A stretch of 64,000 bases of DNA from Paracoccus laeviglucosivorans. GTDB lineage: Bacteria; Pseudomonadota; Alphaproteobacteria; Rhodobacterales; Rhodobacteraceae. Both the position numbers and the translations under genes were made by a program. Positions 34,170-42,773 of the stretch are shown one piece after another. Position 1 is the first letter of the stretch; each line of letters opens with the position of its first letter. Under the pieces are notes generated by a model that was not told the origin of the DNA, searched no databases, and worked only from the letters and a program-made list of their open reading frames with translations. The stretch lies in NCBI RefSeq assembly GCF_900182695.1, contig NZ_FXTK01000012.1:1-64000 (forward strand), read 5' to 3'.

Positions 34170-34967
34170 TTAATGCGCGGTCCAGCCGCCTTCGATGGGC
34201 AGGATCGCCCCGGTGATCGACGCCGCGCCGTCCGAGCACAGGAAGCCCGCGAATGCGGCAACTTCGTCGATCTGCACGAATTTCTTGGTGGGCTGGGCGG
34301 CCAGCAGCACGTCATTAATGACCTGTTCGCGGGTCAGTCCACGTGCGGCCATGGTGTCGGGAATCTGGCTTTCGACCAGCGGCGTCCAGACATAGCCGGG
34401 GCAGATCGCATTGACCGTGATGCCCTGTGCCGCTACCTCAAGCGCCACGGATTTCGTCAGCCCGGCAATGCCGTGCTTGGTCGCGACATAGGTCGATTTA
34501 AACGGCGAGGCGACCAGCGCATGGGCCGAGGCCACGTTGATGATCCGCCCCCATCCCGCCGCTTTCATATGCGGAACTGCCGCCTTGATCGCATGGAACG
34601 GCGCGGCAAGGTTGATCGCCATGATGGCCGCGAACTTGTCATCGGGGAATTCGTCCACAGGCGCGACGAACTGAATGCCCGCATTGTTGACCAGCACATC
34701 GCAGCCGCCGAATTCGCTGGCAGCCAGTGCGATCATGTCGCGAATGTCTTGCGGCTGAAGCATGTTGGCGGGGGAATAGATGCAGCGGATGCCGAAATCG
34801 GCTGCGATACCCGCGCGGATCGTCTCGATCTGATCGGCGTCACCCAACCCGTTTATGACCACGTTCGCGCCCACCCCGGCCAGCGCACGTGCCACGCCAA
34901 GGCCGATGCCGCTGGTCGATCCCGTGACGACGGCGGTCTTTCCAGCCAGAAAATTCGAGGAAATCAT
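34170..34967 (-). CDS. bdhA: D-3-hydroxybutyrate dehydrogenase
   Basis: A 265-residue short-chain dehydrogenase. The NAD site is [13 protein letters not shown] (about residues 14-26), NNAG is at 94-97, and the catalytic triad Ser147-Tyr160-Lys164 is in [21 protein letters not shown]. The C-terminal [20 protein letters not shown] is typical of 3-hydroxybutyrate dehydrogenases of alphaproteobacteria. It oxidises D-3-hydroxybutyrate to acetoacetate, the substrate of the next gene product. It is first in the bdhA-adc-patatin operon. Confidence 0.92.
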   Translation of the reverse strand: MISSNFLAGKTAVVTGSTSGIGLGVARALAGVGANVVINGLGDADQIETIRAGIAADFGIRCIYSPANMLQPQDIRDMIALAASEFGGCDVLVNNAGIQFVAPVDEFPDDKFAAIMAINLAAPFHAIKAAVPHMKAAGWGRIINVASAHALVASPFKSTYVATKHGIAGLTKSVALEVAAQGITVNAICPGYVWTPLVESQIPDTMAARGLTREQVINDVLLAAQPTKKFVQIDEVAAFAGFLCSDGAASITGAILPIEGGWTAH

Positions 34968-35067
34968 GACGGCTCCCTATGTCCCATGACGGAGTTCACG
35001 GGAAAGAGAGCACTGGGTTGCAACAACGCCGCAAAGCCCCGGCCCTTCGGCGTGAAATGCGGCCGCG

Positions 35068-35469
35068 TTACATTTGCGGGGTTGTGCCGTAACGCGCGAT
35101 GCAAGCTGCTTGTCCGCCCGCCTGCAAACCGGCAAGACGTTTTTGCAAGGCATCGCGTTTGCGCAACTCGGCCGCGGGATCAATCGGCACGCGGGTCCGC
35201 ACGGTATCCGGGCCACCATAGCAGCTGCCGTAACCCAAGCCCACGCGGCCCGACCGGTAGCCCCCAGCGCAGAAGCTGAAGCCGGTGCCGCCCCTGACTT
35301 CGTTTTCCCATGCATAGCCACGCGCCAGATTTTCATTCACCTCGCCCAGCAGGCGGGTGACGGCGCGTTCTTCGGATGACACGCTGGCCTGACACCGCTC
35401 GGCAGGGGTTCCGCAAGCGGCAAGGCCGAACAGCCCAAAACATGCGATAGCGATTGAAACAGGCTTCAT
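35068..35469 (-). CDS. Small putative lipoprotein
   Basis: A 133-residue protein with a lipoprotein signal peptide: MKPVSIAIACFGLFGLAAC, with the lipobox LAAC at Cys19. The mature part is short, polar and Cys-containing (Cys at about 26, 67, 83 and 122), with a Gly/Tyr/Ser-rich centre (GGYRSGRVGLGYGSCYGG) and a basic helical C-terminus. I do not recognise the family. It is divergent from the GH16 gene and 100 bp upstream of bdhA on the same strand. It is probably anchored to the periplasmic face of a membrane. Confidence 0.72.
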   Translation of the reverse strand: MKPVSIAIACFGLFGLAACGTPAERCQASVSSEERAVTRLLGEVNENLARGYAWENEVRGGTGFSFCAGGYRSGRVGLGYGSCYGGPDTVRTRVPIDPAAELRKRDALQKRLAGLQAGGQAACIARYGTTPQM

Positions 35470-35753
35470 GGCAGCGCCCCCGATCCGATGATCAGATCCA
35501 GACTGAAAACCGCCGGATCGCAGATTTGGTTCCTGTTTCGCCGGGGCGGGGCGTTTCGCAAGGCCATAAGGCGCGAATTCCTCATAACTGAACGATTCGG
35601 CCCAATTCCGCCTGTTCGGCGGCTTTTGCCAAGAAAAATACCGCTTAGGGAAAATTTGGGCAGGCGTGCAGGCCGATAAGTCAAAGTCTTTGTATGAACG
35701 ACATTAACACGCGATAAAAATGCTCTTGTTGGTGTCAATATTAGGGAAATGTT
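35470..35753. other. Divergent intergenic region, AT-richer than its surroundings
   Basis: A 284-bp spacer between the lipoprotein gene and the GH16 gene. It becomes AT-rich toward the GH16 side (35690-35753). Short open frames on both strands here have no ribosome site or recognisable product, and I do not call them. It presumably holds the promoters for both flanking genes. No clear operator was seen. Confidence 0.5.
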
Positions 35754-38396
35754 GTGGTGTCACAAGTTCAGTTTTACAATTACAGGTTGTATGCACTGGG
35801 GATAATTGGGATGCTTGGGGCCAGCTTTTCAGCCCTCCCCCTCTCCGCACAGACGAGCAAAATGCCTGATCTTTCAAAATACGAACTTGTTTTCAAAGAC
35901 GATTTCGACACGTCTTTGAATGCCTATCGCGGCACGACCGGATTGTGGTCCACATCAGCGCGCCGCGATGACATCATGACCAATGGTCCAAAATCGGTAT
36001 TCCTGTCCGATGCCACCAAAACGGGTGACGGACAAAAAATTGGCATCAACCCGCTCAAGGTATCGGACGGGTCGCTGCATATCAGTTCGGGCGTCATCCC
36101 CGACAGCAAGCTGCCCTTGGTGCAAGAGGCGCTGACCGACATCGGTCGCGGTGCCCATGCCGAGAACGTGAAATATTATACCGGCATGGTTTCGACTGCC
36201 GATACCTGGGCGCAGGCCTATGGCTATTATGAAATCACCGCCGAAATTCCCGTCGGCCAAGGGCACTGGCCCGCATTCTGGTTGGCCCCGGCAGGTATCG
36301 GCTGGCCGCCCGAGATCGACATCTTCGAAATTTACAGCAAAGGCGTGGGGGGCACGACGACGCCCAAGGATAACACCTTCTCCAGCGCGTCATTCTTTGA
36401 CCGGGTGGATGTGAACGGTAATCCCACGCAATCGGTTGATTATACGAACCCTTATGATCTGGACGAAAACGGCAACCCCCGTGATCCGATGATCAAAAAC
36501 CTGCAGGGCGGCGAGCAGTATGTCTTTCAGCACACCACCAATGCCCTGACCGAATTCGGTGCGGATATCTATTCGGGCAAATGGACCTGGGCGGCAGAAT
36601 GGACGCCGGATTACATCGCGTTCTATTTCGGCAAGGATCGCGATTCTATGGTCGAGATCTATCGCACACCGACGCCTGATGACCTGACGACGCCGATGTA
36701 TACCATCATCAACGACCAGATCAGCTCACATTGGGGCTGGGATCCGGTCGAAGGGCTGGATCACCTGACCTTTGCCAAAGGCAATGATTTCAGCATCGAT
36801 TCGGTGTCTGTCTATGCCTACAACCCCGAAAACATCATCACCGCTCAGCGAATCGGCGACGTCATCATCGATGATGAGACCAGCTCGCGCATCACAGGGT
36901 CGACCGGCGACGACATCATCGTCACCGGCGGCGGCGCCGGGCAGGACTTTGTGGCGCTGGAGGGCGGGGCCGATATCCTGCATTTCACGCGCGGCACGGG
37001 CAATGCCATCGTCTCGGGCTTTGGCGCAGATGACCGCGTGGTGCTGGAAGGCTTTTATTTCGACGGCGCGAATGGGGCCATGTCGCGGCTGACGCAGGTT
37101 GGCGACGATGTATGGCTGACCAACGGCGCCTATCCGGCGGACCCGCAGACCATCATCTTCCGCGATACGCGGGTCGAGGATTTCACGCCCGAGCAATTCG
37201 TGGTGCGCTGGTCGGTGACACCCGATGTCTGGTCCAGCGTCGCCATTCCCGACACCCGCCTGCATGACGCCGACGGCGACGGCGCTGTGCGTGCGGACCC
37301 GGCAGGCAGCCGCATGGTCGATGCGGGCAGCACCTATCAGGGCGCTGTCACGCTGCGCGGTGGTGCCAGCGGCGACGAATATTACGTCTACAAGCCCAAT
37401 ACGGTGATCCGCGAAGCCACCGATCGGGGCGTGGATACCGTTTATGCTGCCCACAGCTTCCGGCTGCCCGACAATTTTGAAAACCTTGTCGCAATCAATG
37501 GCACCAGCAACGTGACCCTGACCGGCAACACGCTCGACAACCGGATCGAGGGTAACGCCAACTCCAACACTTTGCAGGGCGGGCTGGGCAATGATCTGAT
37601 CATCAGCCACGCCGCCGACACGATCGTCCACGCCTTTGGCGACGGGCATGACGTCGTGCTGGGCTTTGACGACGCCGACACCCTGCGCCTCAAGGGCTAT
37701 GCTGTCACTGATCCCCAGGCCCTGCTGGCGCGGCTGGTGCAGGACGGGGACGATGTGCGGCTGGATCTGGGACAGGGTGGCTCGATCACCTTCCGCGATA
37801 CCCTGCTGGCCGCGTTCGATGCCGACAGCTTCGACATCATGTCGGGCACGAACGAATTCGGCGAATCGACCCGCGACCCCTATGCCCGCCCCTCGACCGG
37901 CGGGGTTGGCGGTCCGGCCATCCTGCCGCCGCCGCCCGCCAATCCCGACGGCAAGCTGATCGAGGGGGGCATCGGCAACGATACCCTGCGTGGCGGCACG
38001 CTTGGCGACGTGATGCTGGGCCATGACGGCAATGACCTGATCCGCGGCTTTGCGGGCAATGACTGGCTGGACGGCGGCAAGGGGTCGAACCACCTGAATG
38101 GCGGCGACGGTCAGGACACGCTGATCGCGCAGGGCCTGAATGACACGCTGCATGGCGGCACCGGCAATGACCTGTTCATCCTGAGCCACGAGGCGCGGGG
38201 CAGCATGATCATGGATTTCGAACTGGGCGACCAGATCGACATCAGCCGCTTTGGCTGCTCGGCCGACGACATCCGTCTGACCAAGATGGGCGGCTGGATT
38301 CAGGTCGCGATGGAGGAAGGCGATGCGCTGACCGAAATCCTGCGCGTCCGCACCAGCACCCCGCAGCATCTGGAAGACGCGCTGCTGTTTGCCTGA
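35754..38396 (+). CDS. Secreted GH16-family endoglycanase with RTX-type calcium-binding repeats
   Basis: An 880-residue exported protein. A hydrophobic signal-like segment ends near residue 32 (SALPLSAQ). The GH16 domain (about 40-355) has the catalytic motif EIDIFE, with nucleophile Glu187 and acid/base Glu192, so a beta-1,3/1,4-glucan, laminarin or exopolysaccharide is the likely substrate. A GDD repeat cluster is at about 380-398, a GNANSNTLQGGLGNDL-type cluster at 590-618, and classical GGxGxDxL nonapeptides at 738-808. Three related modules of about 77 residues (405-484, 619-696, 804-879) alternate with the repeats. Start is GTG 35754, with AGGGA 6 nt upstream. It resembles rhizobial ExsH in type. 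Confidence 0.87.
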   Translation: MVSQVQFYNYRLYALGIIGMLGASFSALPLSAQTSKMPDLSKYELVFKDDFDTSLNAYRGTTGLWSTSARRDDIMTNGPKSVFLSDATKTGDGQKIGINPLKVSDGSLHISSGVIPDSKLPLVQEALTDIGRGAHAENVKYYTGMVSTADTWAQAYGYYEITAEIPVGQGHWPAFWLAPAGIGWPPEIDIFEIYSKGVGGTTTPKDNTFSSASFFDRVDVNGNPTQSVDYTNPYDLDENGNPRDPMIKNLQGGEQYVFQHTTNALTEFGADIYSGKWTWAAEWTPDYIAFYFGKDRDSMVEIYRTPTPDDLTTPMYTIINDQISSHWGWDPVEGLDHLTFAKGNDFSIDSVSVYAYNPENIITAQRIGDVIIDDETSSRITGSTGDDIIVTGGGAGQDFVALEGGADILHFTRGTGNAIVSGFGADDRVVLEGFYFDGANGAMSRLTQVGDDVWLTNGAYPADPQTIIFRDTRVEDFTPEQFVVRWSVTPDVWSSVAIPDTRLHDADGDGAVRADPAGSRMVDAGSTYQGAVTLRGGASGDEYYVYKPNTVIREATDRGVDTVYAAHSFRLPDNFENLVAINGTSNVTLTGNTLDNRIEGNANSNTLQGGLGNDLIISHAADTIVHAFGDGHDVVLGFDDADTLRLKGYAVTDPQALLARLVQDGDDVRLDLGQGGSITFRDTLLAAFDADSFDIMSGTNEFGESTRDPYARPSTGGVGGPAILPPPPANPDGKLIEGGIGNDTLRGGTLGDVMLGHDGNDLIRGFAGNDWLDGGKGSNHLNGGDGQDTLIAQGLNDTLHGGTGNDLFILSHEARGSMIMDFELGDQIDISRFGCSADDIRLTKMGGWIQVAMEEGDALTEILRVRTSTPQHLEDALLFA

Positions 38397-38403
38397 CAAC
38401 CCC

Positions 38404-38446
38404 GCCCCTGTCCGTCACGGCTGTCCGTCAGGGCGCGGACAGGGGC
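38404..38446. terminator. Stem-loop between convergent genes, overlapping the LysR 3' end
   Basis: GCCCCTGTCCG (38404-38414) pairs with CGGACAGGGGC (38436-38446). The stem starts 8 bp after the GH16 stop, and its right arm lies inside the last codons of the convergent LysR gene. No T-tract follows on either strand, so termination efficiency is uncertain. Confidence 0.45.
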
Positions 38447-39372
38447 AATTCGGGAATATCCAGCCCCGGAAACATCTGCCGCACTTCGCGATAATCATGC
38501 TGCAATTCGGCGACGATCCAGTCGCGCACCTCCTCGACGATGGGTCGCAGGGGTTTGCCCGATGACTGCACAAAGCAGCAATGCCGCTGGGTCACTTGCC
38601 TGCGCATATTGGCGGGCACCAGATCGCCATGCCTGATCCAGTGGCCCACCACACTAAGCCAGCCCCAGGCCACGCCCTGCCCCAGCAGCGCCGCCTGCAC
38701 CACGATGGCATAATCGGCAAAGATCAGGGGATTTGCGGCGATCATCTCGGACCCGGCCACCAGATCATGGGGCGAATAGGGTTCGCCTTCGGACAGCTTG
38801 ATCAGCGTTTCGCCTTCGGTCGGGTCGGTGCGGCGGGCGCGATAGACCGGGCTGCAAATCGGGATCAGCACCTCGGGCATGATCGGAATGACGCGGTCGC
38901 GCGTTTCCTTGCCGCGCAGGAACCGCATCCCGAAATCCACGTCATCAACGGGGCCGCTTAGCGGACCCATCAGCAACTGGAACCGCAAATCGACGCTGGG
39001 GAACGCCGCCTTGAAGCGCATGATCCGCGGCATCAGCCAATGCGTGGTGAATGCTGTCGAAACCGAGATGGTGACCGTATCGACACCCTTGCCCCGATCC
39101 TCGATTTCCGCCAGCGCGCCTTCGATCTGCGCCACGGCCCGGCTGGTCGCATCGTAAAGCAGCCGCCCATCCTCGCTTAGCGTGACGCCGGTGCCGCCCC
39201 GCTGGAAAAGCTGCGTGCCCAGATGCTCCTCAAGGCGCTGCATCATGCGGCTGACGGCGGCAGGCGTCACGTTCAATTCTTCGGACGCGCGCGAGAAATT
39301 CCGCAACCGCGCCGCTGCCTCAAAGGCGAAAAGCGCGTTCATCGATGGAATCTGGCGGCGGATCGTCTTCAT
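38428..39372 (-). CDS. LysR-family regulator (GcvA-like)
   Basis: A 314-residue LysR-type regulator. The helix-turn-helix is at about residues 8-68 (MNALFAFEAAARLRNFSRAS, VTPAAVSRMMQRLEEHLG). The effector domain follows, with the GcvA-like motif DFGMRFL. The ATG at 39372 is the first in frame; an upstream TTG is less likely. It is divergent from the 39.6-53.3 kb transport and oxidation genes, which it most likely activates. Its last codons are part of a stem-loop shared with the GH16 gene. Confidence 0.86.
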   Translation of the reverse strand: MKTIRRQIPSMNALFAFEAAARLRNFSRASEELNVTPAAVSRMMQRLEEHLGTQLFQRGGTGVTLSEDGRLLYDATSRAVAQIEGALAEIEDRGKGVDTVTISVSTAFTTHWLMPRIMRFKAAFPSVDLRFQLLMGPLSGPVDDVDFGMRFLRGKETRDRVIPIMPEVLIPICSPVYRARRTDPTEGETLIKLSEGEPYSPHDLVAGSEMIAANPLIFADYAIVVQAALLGQGVAWGWLSVVGHWIRHGDLVPANMRRQVTQRHCCFVQSSGKPLRPIVEEVRDWIVAELQHDYREVRQMFPGLDIPELPLSAP

Positions 39373-39575
39373 TACACCATGTAACAATCCCCGCGATTTT
39401 TTTTCAATTGCCCGCGCGTCATTTTTTCGTCACGCTTATTCTTAACAAGGCAAATAATGCCGAATGATTACCAACGGGAAATTCGCGATCAGCAAGCTGC
39501 CGGATCAGGCGCGCAGGATGTGTTTACATTCCTGCGCAAGTTCCCGGCTTGCCCGACCGCCAGAGAGGAAGTCCA

Positions 39576-40664
39576 ATGCCCACGTCCCTGCATCCGCAAA
39601 AGGTTGGCGTAACCATCCGCAACGCGGTGAAACGCTATGGCACGTTTTCCGCATTGGACGATGTCAGCATCGATGTGGCGCCGGGCGAATTCCTTTCGAT
39701 CCTTGGCCCGTCCGGGTCGGGCAAGACGACGCTGCTGGGGCTTTTGGGCGGCTTCGTGCAGCCCACCTCGGGCAGCATCCATCTGGGCGATACAGACATC
39801 ACCCACATGCCGCCGCACAAGCGCGACATCGGCATCGTGTTCCAGAACTATGCGCTGTTTCCCCACATGACGGTGGGCGAAAACATCACCTTTCCGCTGC
39901 GCGCCCGCCGGATGCCCAAGGATCAATGGCCCGCCAAGCTGAATGCGGCGCTGGAGATGGTCGAGCTTACAGGCTATGCCGACCGCGCCATCTCGGCCCT
40001 GTCGGGCGGTCAGCGTCAGCGCGTCGCGCTGGCCCGCGCCATGATCTTCGAGCCGCGGCTGATCCTGATGGACGAACCGCTGTCGGCGCTGGACAAGCAG
40101 TTGCGCGAAACCATGCAGCTTGAACTGAAGCAGTTGCACGCGAAACTGGGCGCGACGATCATCTATGTCACCCATGACCAGCGCGAGGCGCTGACGATGT
40201 CCGACCGCATCGCCGTGATGAAGAACGGGCGGCTGGTGCAGGTGGACAGCCCCAAGGAACTGCACGACCGTCCCTGCGACAGCTTTGTCGCCAGCTTCAT
40301 CGGCGAAGCGATGCTGCTGCCGGTCACGCGAAACGGCGCAGGTCTGTCGCTGGACGGTCAGGCCCTGCGTTCGGCCCATCCGCTGCCTGCCGGGAACGAC
40401 CTGTTCCTGACGGTGCATTCCGAAAAGCTGGCCTTTGCCGGCCCCCAGACCGCGCCCGAGGCGAACCTGCTGCCGGGCCGCGTCGAAAGCTGCCTGTATC
40501 AGGGCGAAAGCGTGCGGATCTTCGTCACGCTGGATGGCGGGCAATCGGTCAGCCTGCGCCTGCCCTCGAACCATTCCGGCTGGCAGATGATGCCCGAACA
40601 GGGCCAGCCGGTCACGCTTGCGCTGCATCCCGAAGACACGATCGTCGTGCCCAAGGCAGCCTGA
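39576..40664 (+). CDS. Polyamine-type ABC transporter ATP-binding protein
   Basis: A 362-residue PotA/PotG-type ATPase. Walker A is GPSGSGKT (residues 44-51), signature LSGGQRQRVALARA, Walker B LILMDEPLSALD, switch His in YVTHDQREA. A C-terminal TOBE regulatory domain covers about 240-355. The ATG at 39576 is preceded by GAGAGGAAG. The matching binding protein and two permeases are encoded at 42.8-45.5 kb, with two enzyme genes inserted between. It powers uptake of putrescine/spermidine-like cations or another small solute. Confidence 0.9.
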   Translation: MPTSLHPQKVGVTIRNAVKRYGTFSALDDVSIDVAPGEFLSILGPSGSGKTTLLGLLGGFVQPTSGSIHLGDTDITHMPPHKRDIGIVFQNYALFPHMTVGENITFPLRARRMPKDQWPAKLNAALEMVELTGYADRAISALSGGQRQRVALARAMIFEPRLILMDEPLSALDKQLRETMQLELKQLHAKLGATIIYVTHDQREALTMSDRIAVMKNGRLVQVDSPKELHDRPCDSFVASFIGEAMLLPVTRNGAGLSLDGQALRSAHPLPAGNDLFLTVHSEKLAFAGPQTAPEANLLPGRVESCLYQGESVRIFVTLDGGQSVSLRLPSNHSGWQMMPEQGQPVTLALHPEDTIVVPKAA

Positions 40665-40705
40665 AACCCCACCGAAAAACCCAAATCTGACAAAGGAACG
40701 GGAAC

Positions 40706-41434
40706 ATGAAACTCACCGATTTCAAGGTGATGACCTTTGACGTGGTCGGCACATTGATCGATTTCGAAACAGGGGTGCTGGACGCAATCCGCAGCCTTGG
40801 CGGGCCGAAAGCCGAAGCCGCCAGCGATTACGAGATCTTTGAGCCCTATCTGCGCGGGCGTGACAAGTTCTATGGCCGTTCGTCCTTTGCGTTCCGCGAT
40901 GTCTATCTGTCTATCGCCGAGGAAACCGGCTTTGACAATTCGGAAGCCATCGCGAACGCCTTCCAGCTTTCGGTGCTGCGCTGGCCGGCATTCGCGGATT
41001 CGGTTCAGGCACTGGCCCGGCTGCGCCAGAATTTCCGGCTGGTCGCGATGACCAATGCCGACCGCACCGCCTTTACCGCCTATGAGCACACGCTGGGCCG
41101 TCCCTTCCACGACGCCGTGACCTGCGATGAGACCGGCTATGCCAAGCCCGCGCCGGAATTCTTTGCCTTCAACAAGGGGCGTCAGTCGGCTTTTGGCTAC
41201 AAGCAGTCGGAAATCCTGCATGTCGCGCAAAGCCAGCACCACGACATCGGCGTGGCACGTGAACTCGGCTATACCACCTGCTGGATTCAGCGCCGCGCGG
41301 GTCAGGAAGGCTTCGGCGCCTCGCCCATTCCGAAGGTGGTGACGACGCCGGATTACCACTTCACCACGCTGAAGGAACTGGCCGACGCAGTAGATGCCGA
41401 ACTGGCCGAAAAGCGTCTGGGCGCGGCAGCCTGA
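40706..41434 (+). CDS. HAD-superfamily hydrolase, 2-haloacid dehalogenase-like
   Basis: A 242-residue HAD-fold enzyme. Motif I is FDVVGTLIDF with nucleophile Asp12. The residue two positions later is Val rather than the general-acid Asp of HAD phosphatases, as in (S)-2-haloacid dehalogenases (DxYGT). Motif II is AMTNAD, motif III the Lys in YAKPAPEFF, and motif IV HVAQSQHHDIGVARELG, also dehalogenase-like. Many such proteins act on unknown substrates. Its place between the ATPase and oxidase genes of a polyamine-type cluster suggests a role in that pathway, perhaps as a dehalogenase-like or phosphatase-like housekeeping step. Confidence 0.8.
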   Translation: MKLTDFKVMTFDVVGTLIDFETGVLDAIRSLGGPKAEAASDYEIFEPYLRGRDKFYGRSSFAFRDVYLSIAEETGFDNSEAIANAFQLSVLRWPAFADSVQALARLRQNFRLVAMTNADRTAFTAYEHTLGRPFHDAVTCDETGYAKPAPEFFAFNKGRQSAFGYKQSEILHVAQSQHHDIGVARELGYTTCWIQRRAGQEGFGASPIPKVVTTPDYHFTTLKELADAVDAELAEKRLGAAA

Positions 41435-41435
41435 G

Positions 41436-42737
41436 ATGACCACCCTGCCCCCGCTGCCCGATATTCAGTCGCTGTGGCAAGACACCGCGCCACCCGCACC
41501 CACCCCGCAACCGTTGGCGGGCGACATGCAGACGGATATTGCAATCATCGGCGGGGGCTATACCGGGCTGTCGACCGCGCGGGCGCTGGCCGCGCGCGGG
41601 GTCGATGCCGTGGTGCTTGAGGCGAACCGACTGGGTTGGGGCGCATCGGGGCGCAATGGCGGCGTGGTCTCGGGCAAGTTCCGGCTGGGCTTTGCCGAGA
41701 TGGCACGGCGCTGGGACATCGACACCGCCCGGCGGATGCATGACATCGGGGTCGAGGCGACCGAGAATATCGGCACGCTTCTGAACGCCTATGGCATTGA
41801 TGCGGATTACCGCGCCTCGGGATCCTTGCGCTGCGCCCATCGCGCGCAGGCACTGGAGAGCCTGCGCGCCGAATGCGACTGGCTGCGCGGCACGCTGGGC
41901 GATGATGCAGTGTCGATCCTGTCGCCCGAGGAAATGGCGGCAGAAACCGGATCACATGATTTCTGCGGCGGGATGCTGAACCGCCACGGCGGCATTGTGC
42001 ATCCCTTGAAGCTGCATCGGGGTCTGGTGGCGGGGATGCGCCGCGATGGCATCCGCATCTTCGACACCAGCCCGGTCACCGCGATCGAACGCACGGACAG
42101 CGGCGTTCGCCTGCACACCCCCGGCGGCACGGTCAACGCGCGGCAGGTGGTGATGGCGACCGATGCCTATGCCAGCCTGACCCCGGCGACCCGTCCGGTG
42201 GAACGCCGGGTGGTGCCCTTCCGCTCGGCCATGATCGCGACGCAGCCGCTGACCGGCACGGCGGGCGAGGCGCTGCTGGCACAAGGTCGCAGCTATACCG
42301 AGACCCGGCGCATGATGCGCTGGTTCCGCAAATCCGGCGACCGGCTGCTTTATGGCGGCCGGGGCGCCTTTGGCAAGGATGACAGCCCGGCCGCCTTTGC
42401 CGCACTGGAACGCGCCATGTTCAGGCAGTTCCCGCAATTGCAGGGGCTGGCGGTGACGCATCGCTGGTCGGGCCTTGTCGCGATGACCATGGACAGCCTG
42501 CCGCATCTTGGGCGGCTGGACGACCGCATGGTCTATGCGATGGGCTATAACGGCACCGGTGTCGCGCTGTCCAACTGGATCGGCCCGCATGTCGCCGAAC
42601 TGGCGCTTGGCGGCACGTCTCAGGCCGCGCTGATGGGTCAGCTGCCCTTGCCGCAAGTCCCCTTCTACCCGATCCGCGAGGTGGGCGTCCGACTGGTCGC
42701 CGGCTGGTATCAGTTCCTTGACGCGATCGGCAAATAA
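41436..42737 (+). CDS. FAD-dependent amine oxidase (DAO family, PuuB-like)
   Basis: A 433-residue flavoprotein of the D-amino-acid-oxidase fold. The FAD-binding motif is AIIGGGYTGLSTARALAARG (about residues 35-54), followed by LEANRLGWGASGRNGG, the usual flavin-contact loop of gamma-glutamylputrescine oxidase and similar enzymes. The C-terminal YAMGYNGTGVALSN closes the FAD site. It oxidises a C-N bond of an amine to an aldehyde or ketone with release of ammonia or amine. It follows the HAD stop by 1 bp. A glutamate-putrescine ligase (puuA) is absent, so direct oxidation of an amine or N-methyl amino acid is equally possible. Confidence 0.87.
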   Translation: MTTLPPLPDIQSLWQDTAPPAPTPQPLAGDMQTDIAIIGGGYTGLSTARALAARGVDAVVLEANRLGWGASGRNGGVVSGKFRLGFAEMARRWDIDTARRMHDIGVEATENIGTLLNAYGIDADYRASGSLRCAHRAQALESLRAECDWLRGTLGDDAVSILSPEEMAAETGSHDFCGGMLNRHGGIVHPLKLHRGLVAGMRRDGIRIFDTSPVTAIERTDSGVRLHTPGGTVNARQVVMATDAYASLTPATRPVERRVVPFRSAMIATQPLTGTAGEALLAQGRSYTETRRMMRWFRKSGDRLLYGGRGAFGKDDSPAAFAALERAMFRQFPQLQGLAVTHRWSGLVAMTMDSLPHLGRLDDRMVYAMGYNGTGVALSNWIGPHVAELALGGTSQAALMGQLPLPQVPFYPIREVGVRLVAGWYQFLDAIGK

Positions 42738-42773
42738 GACCGAAAAAACATAACACAACGGGAAGGTAAGACC

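Noticed and set aside
35466..35738. Small proteins encoded in the lipoprotein-GH16 spacer on either strand
   Set aside because: No ribosome sites, no recognisable domains, and an Arg-rich composition typical of chance frames in GC-rich DNA.
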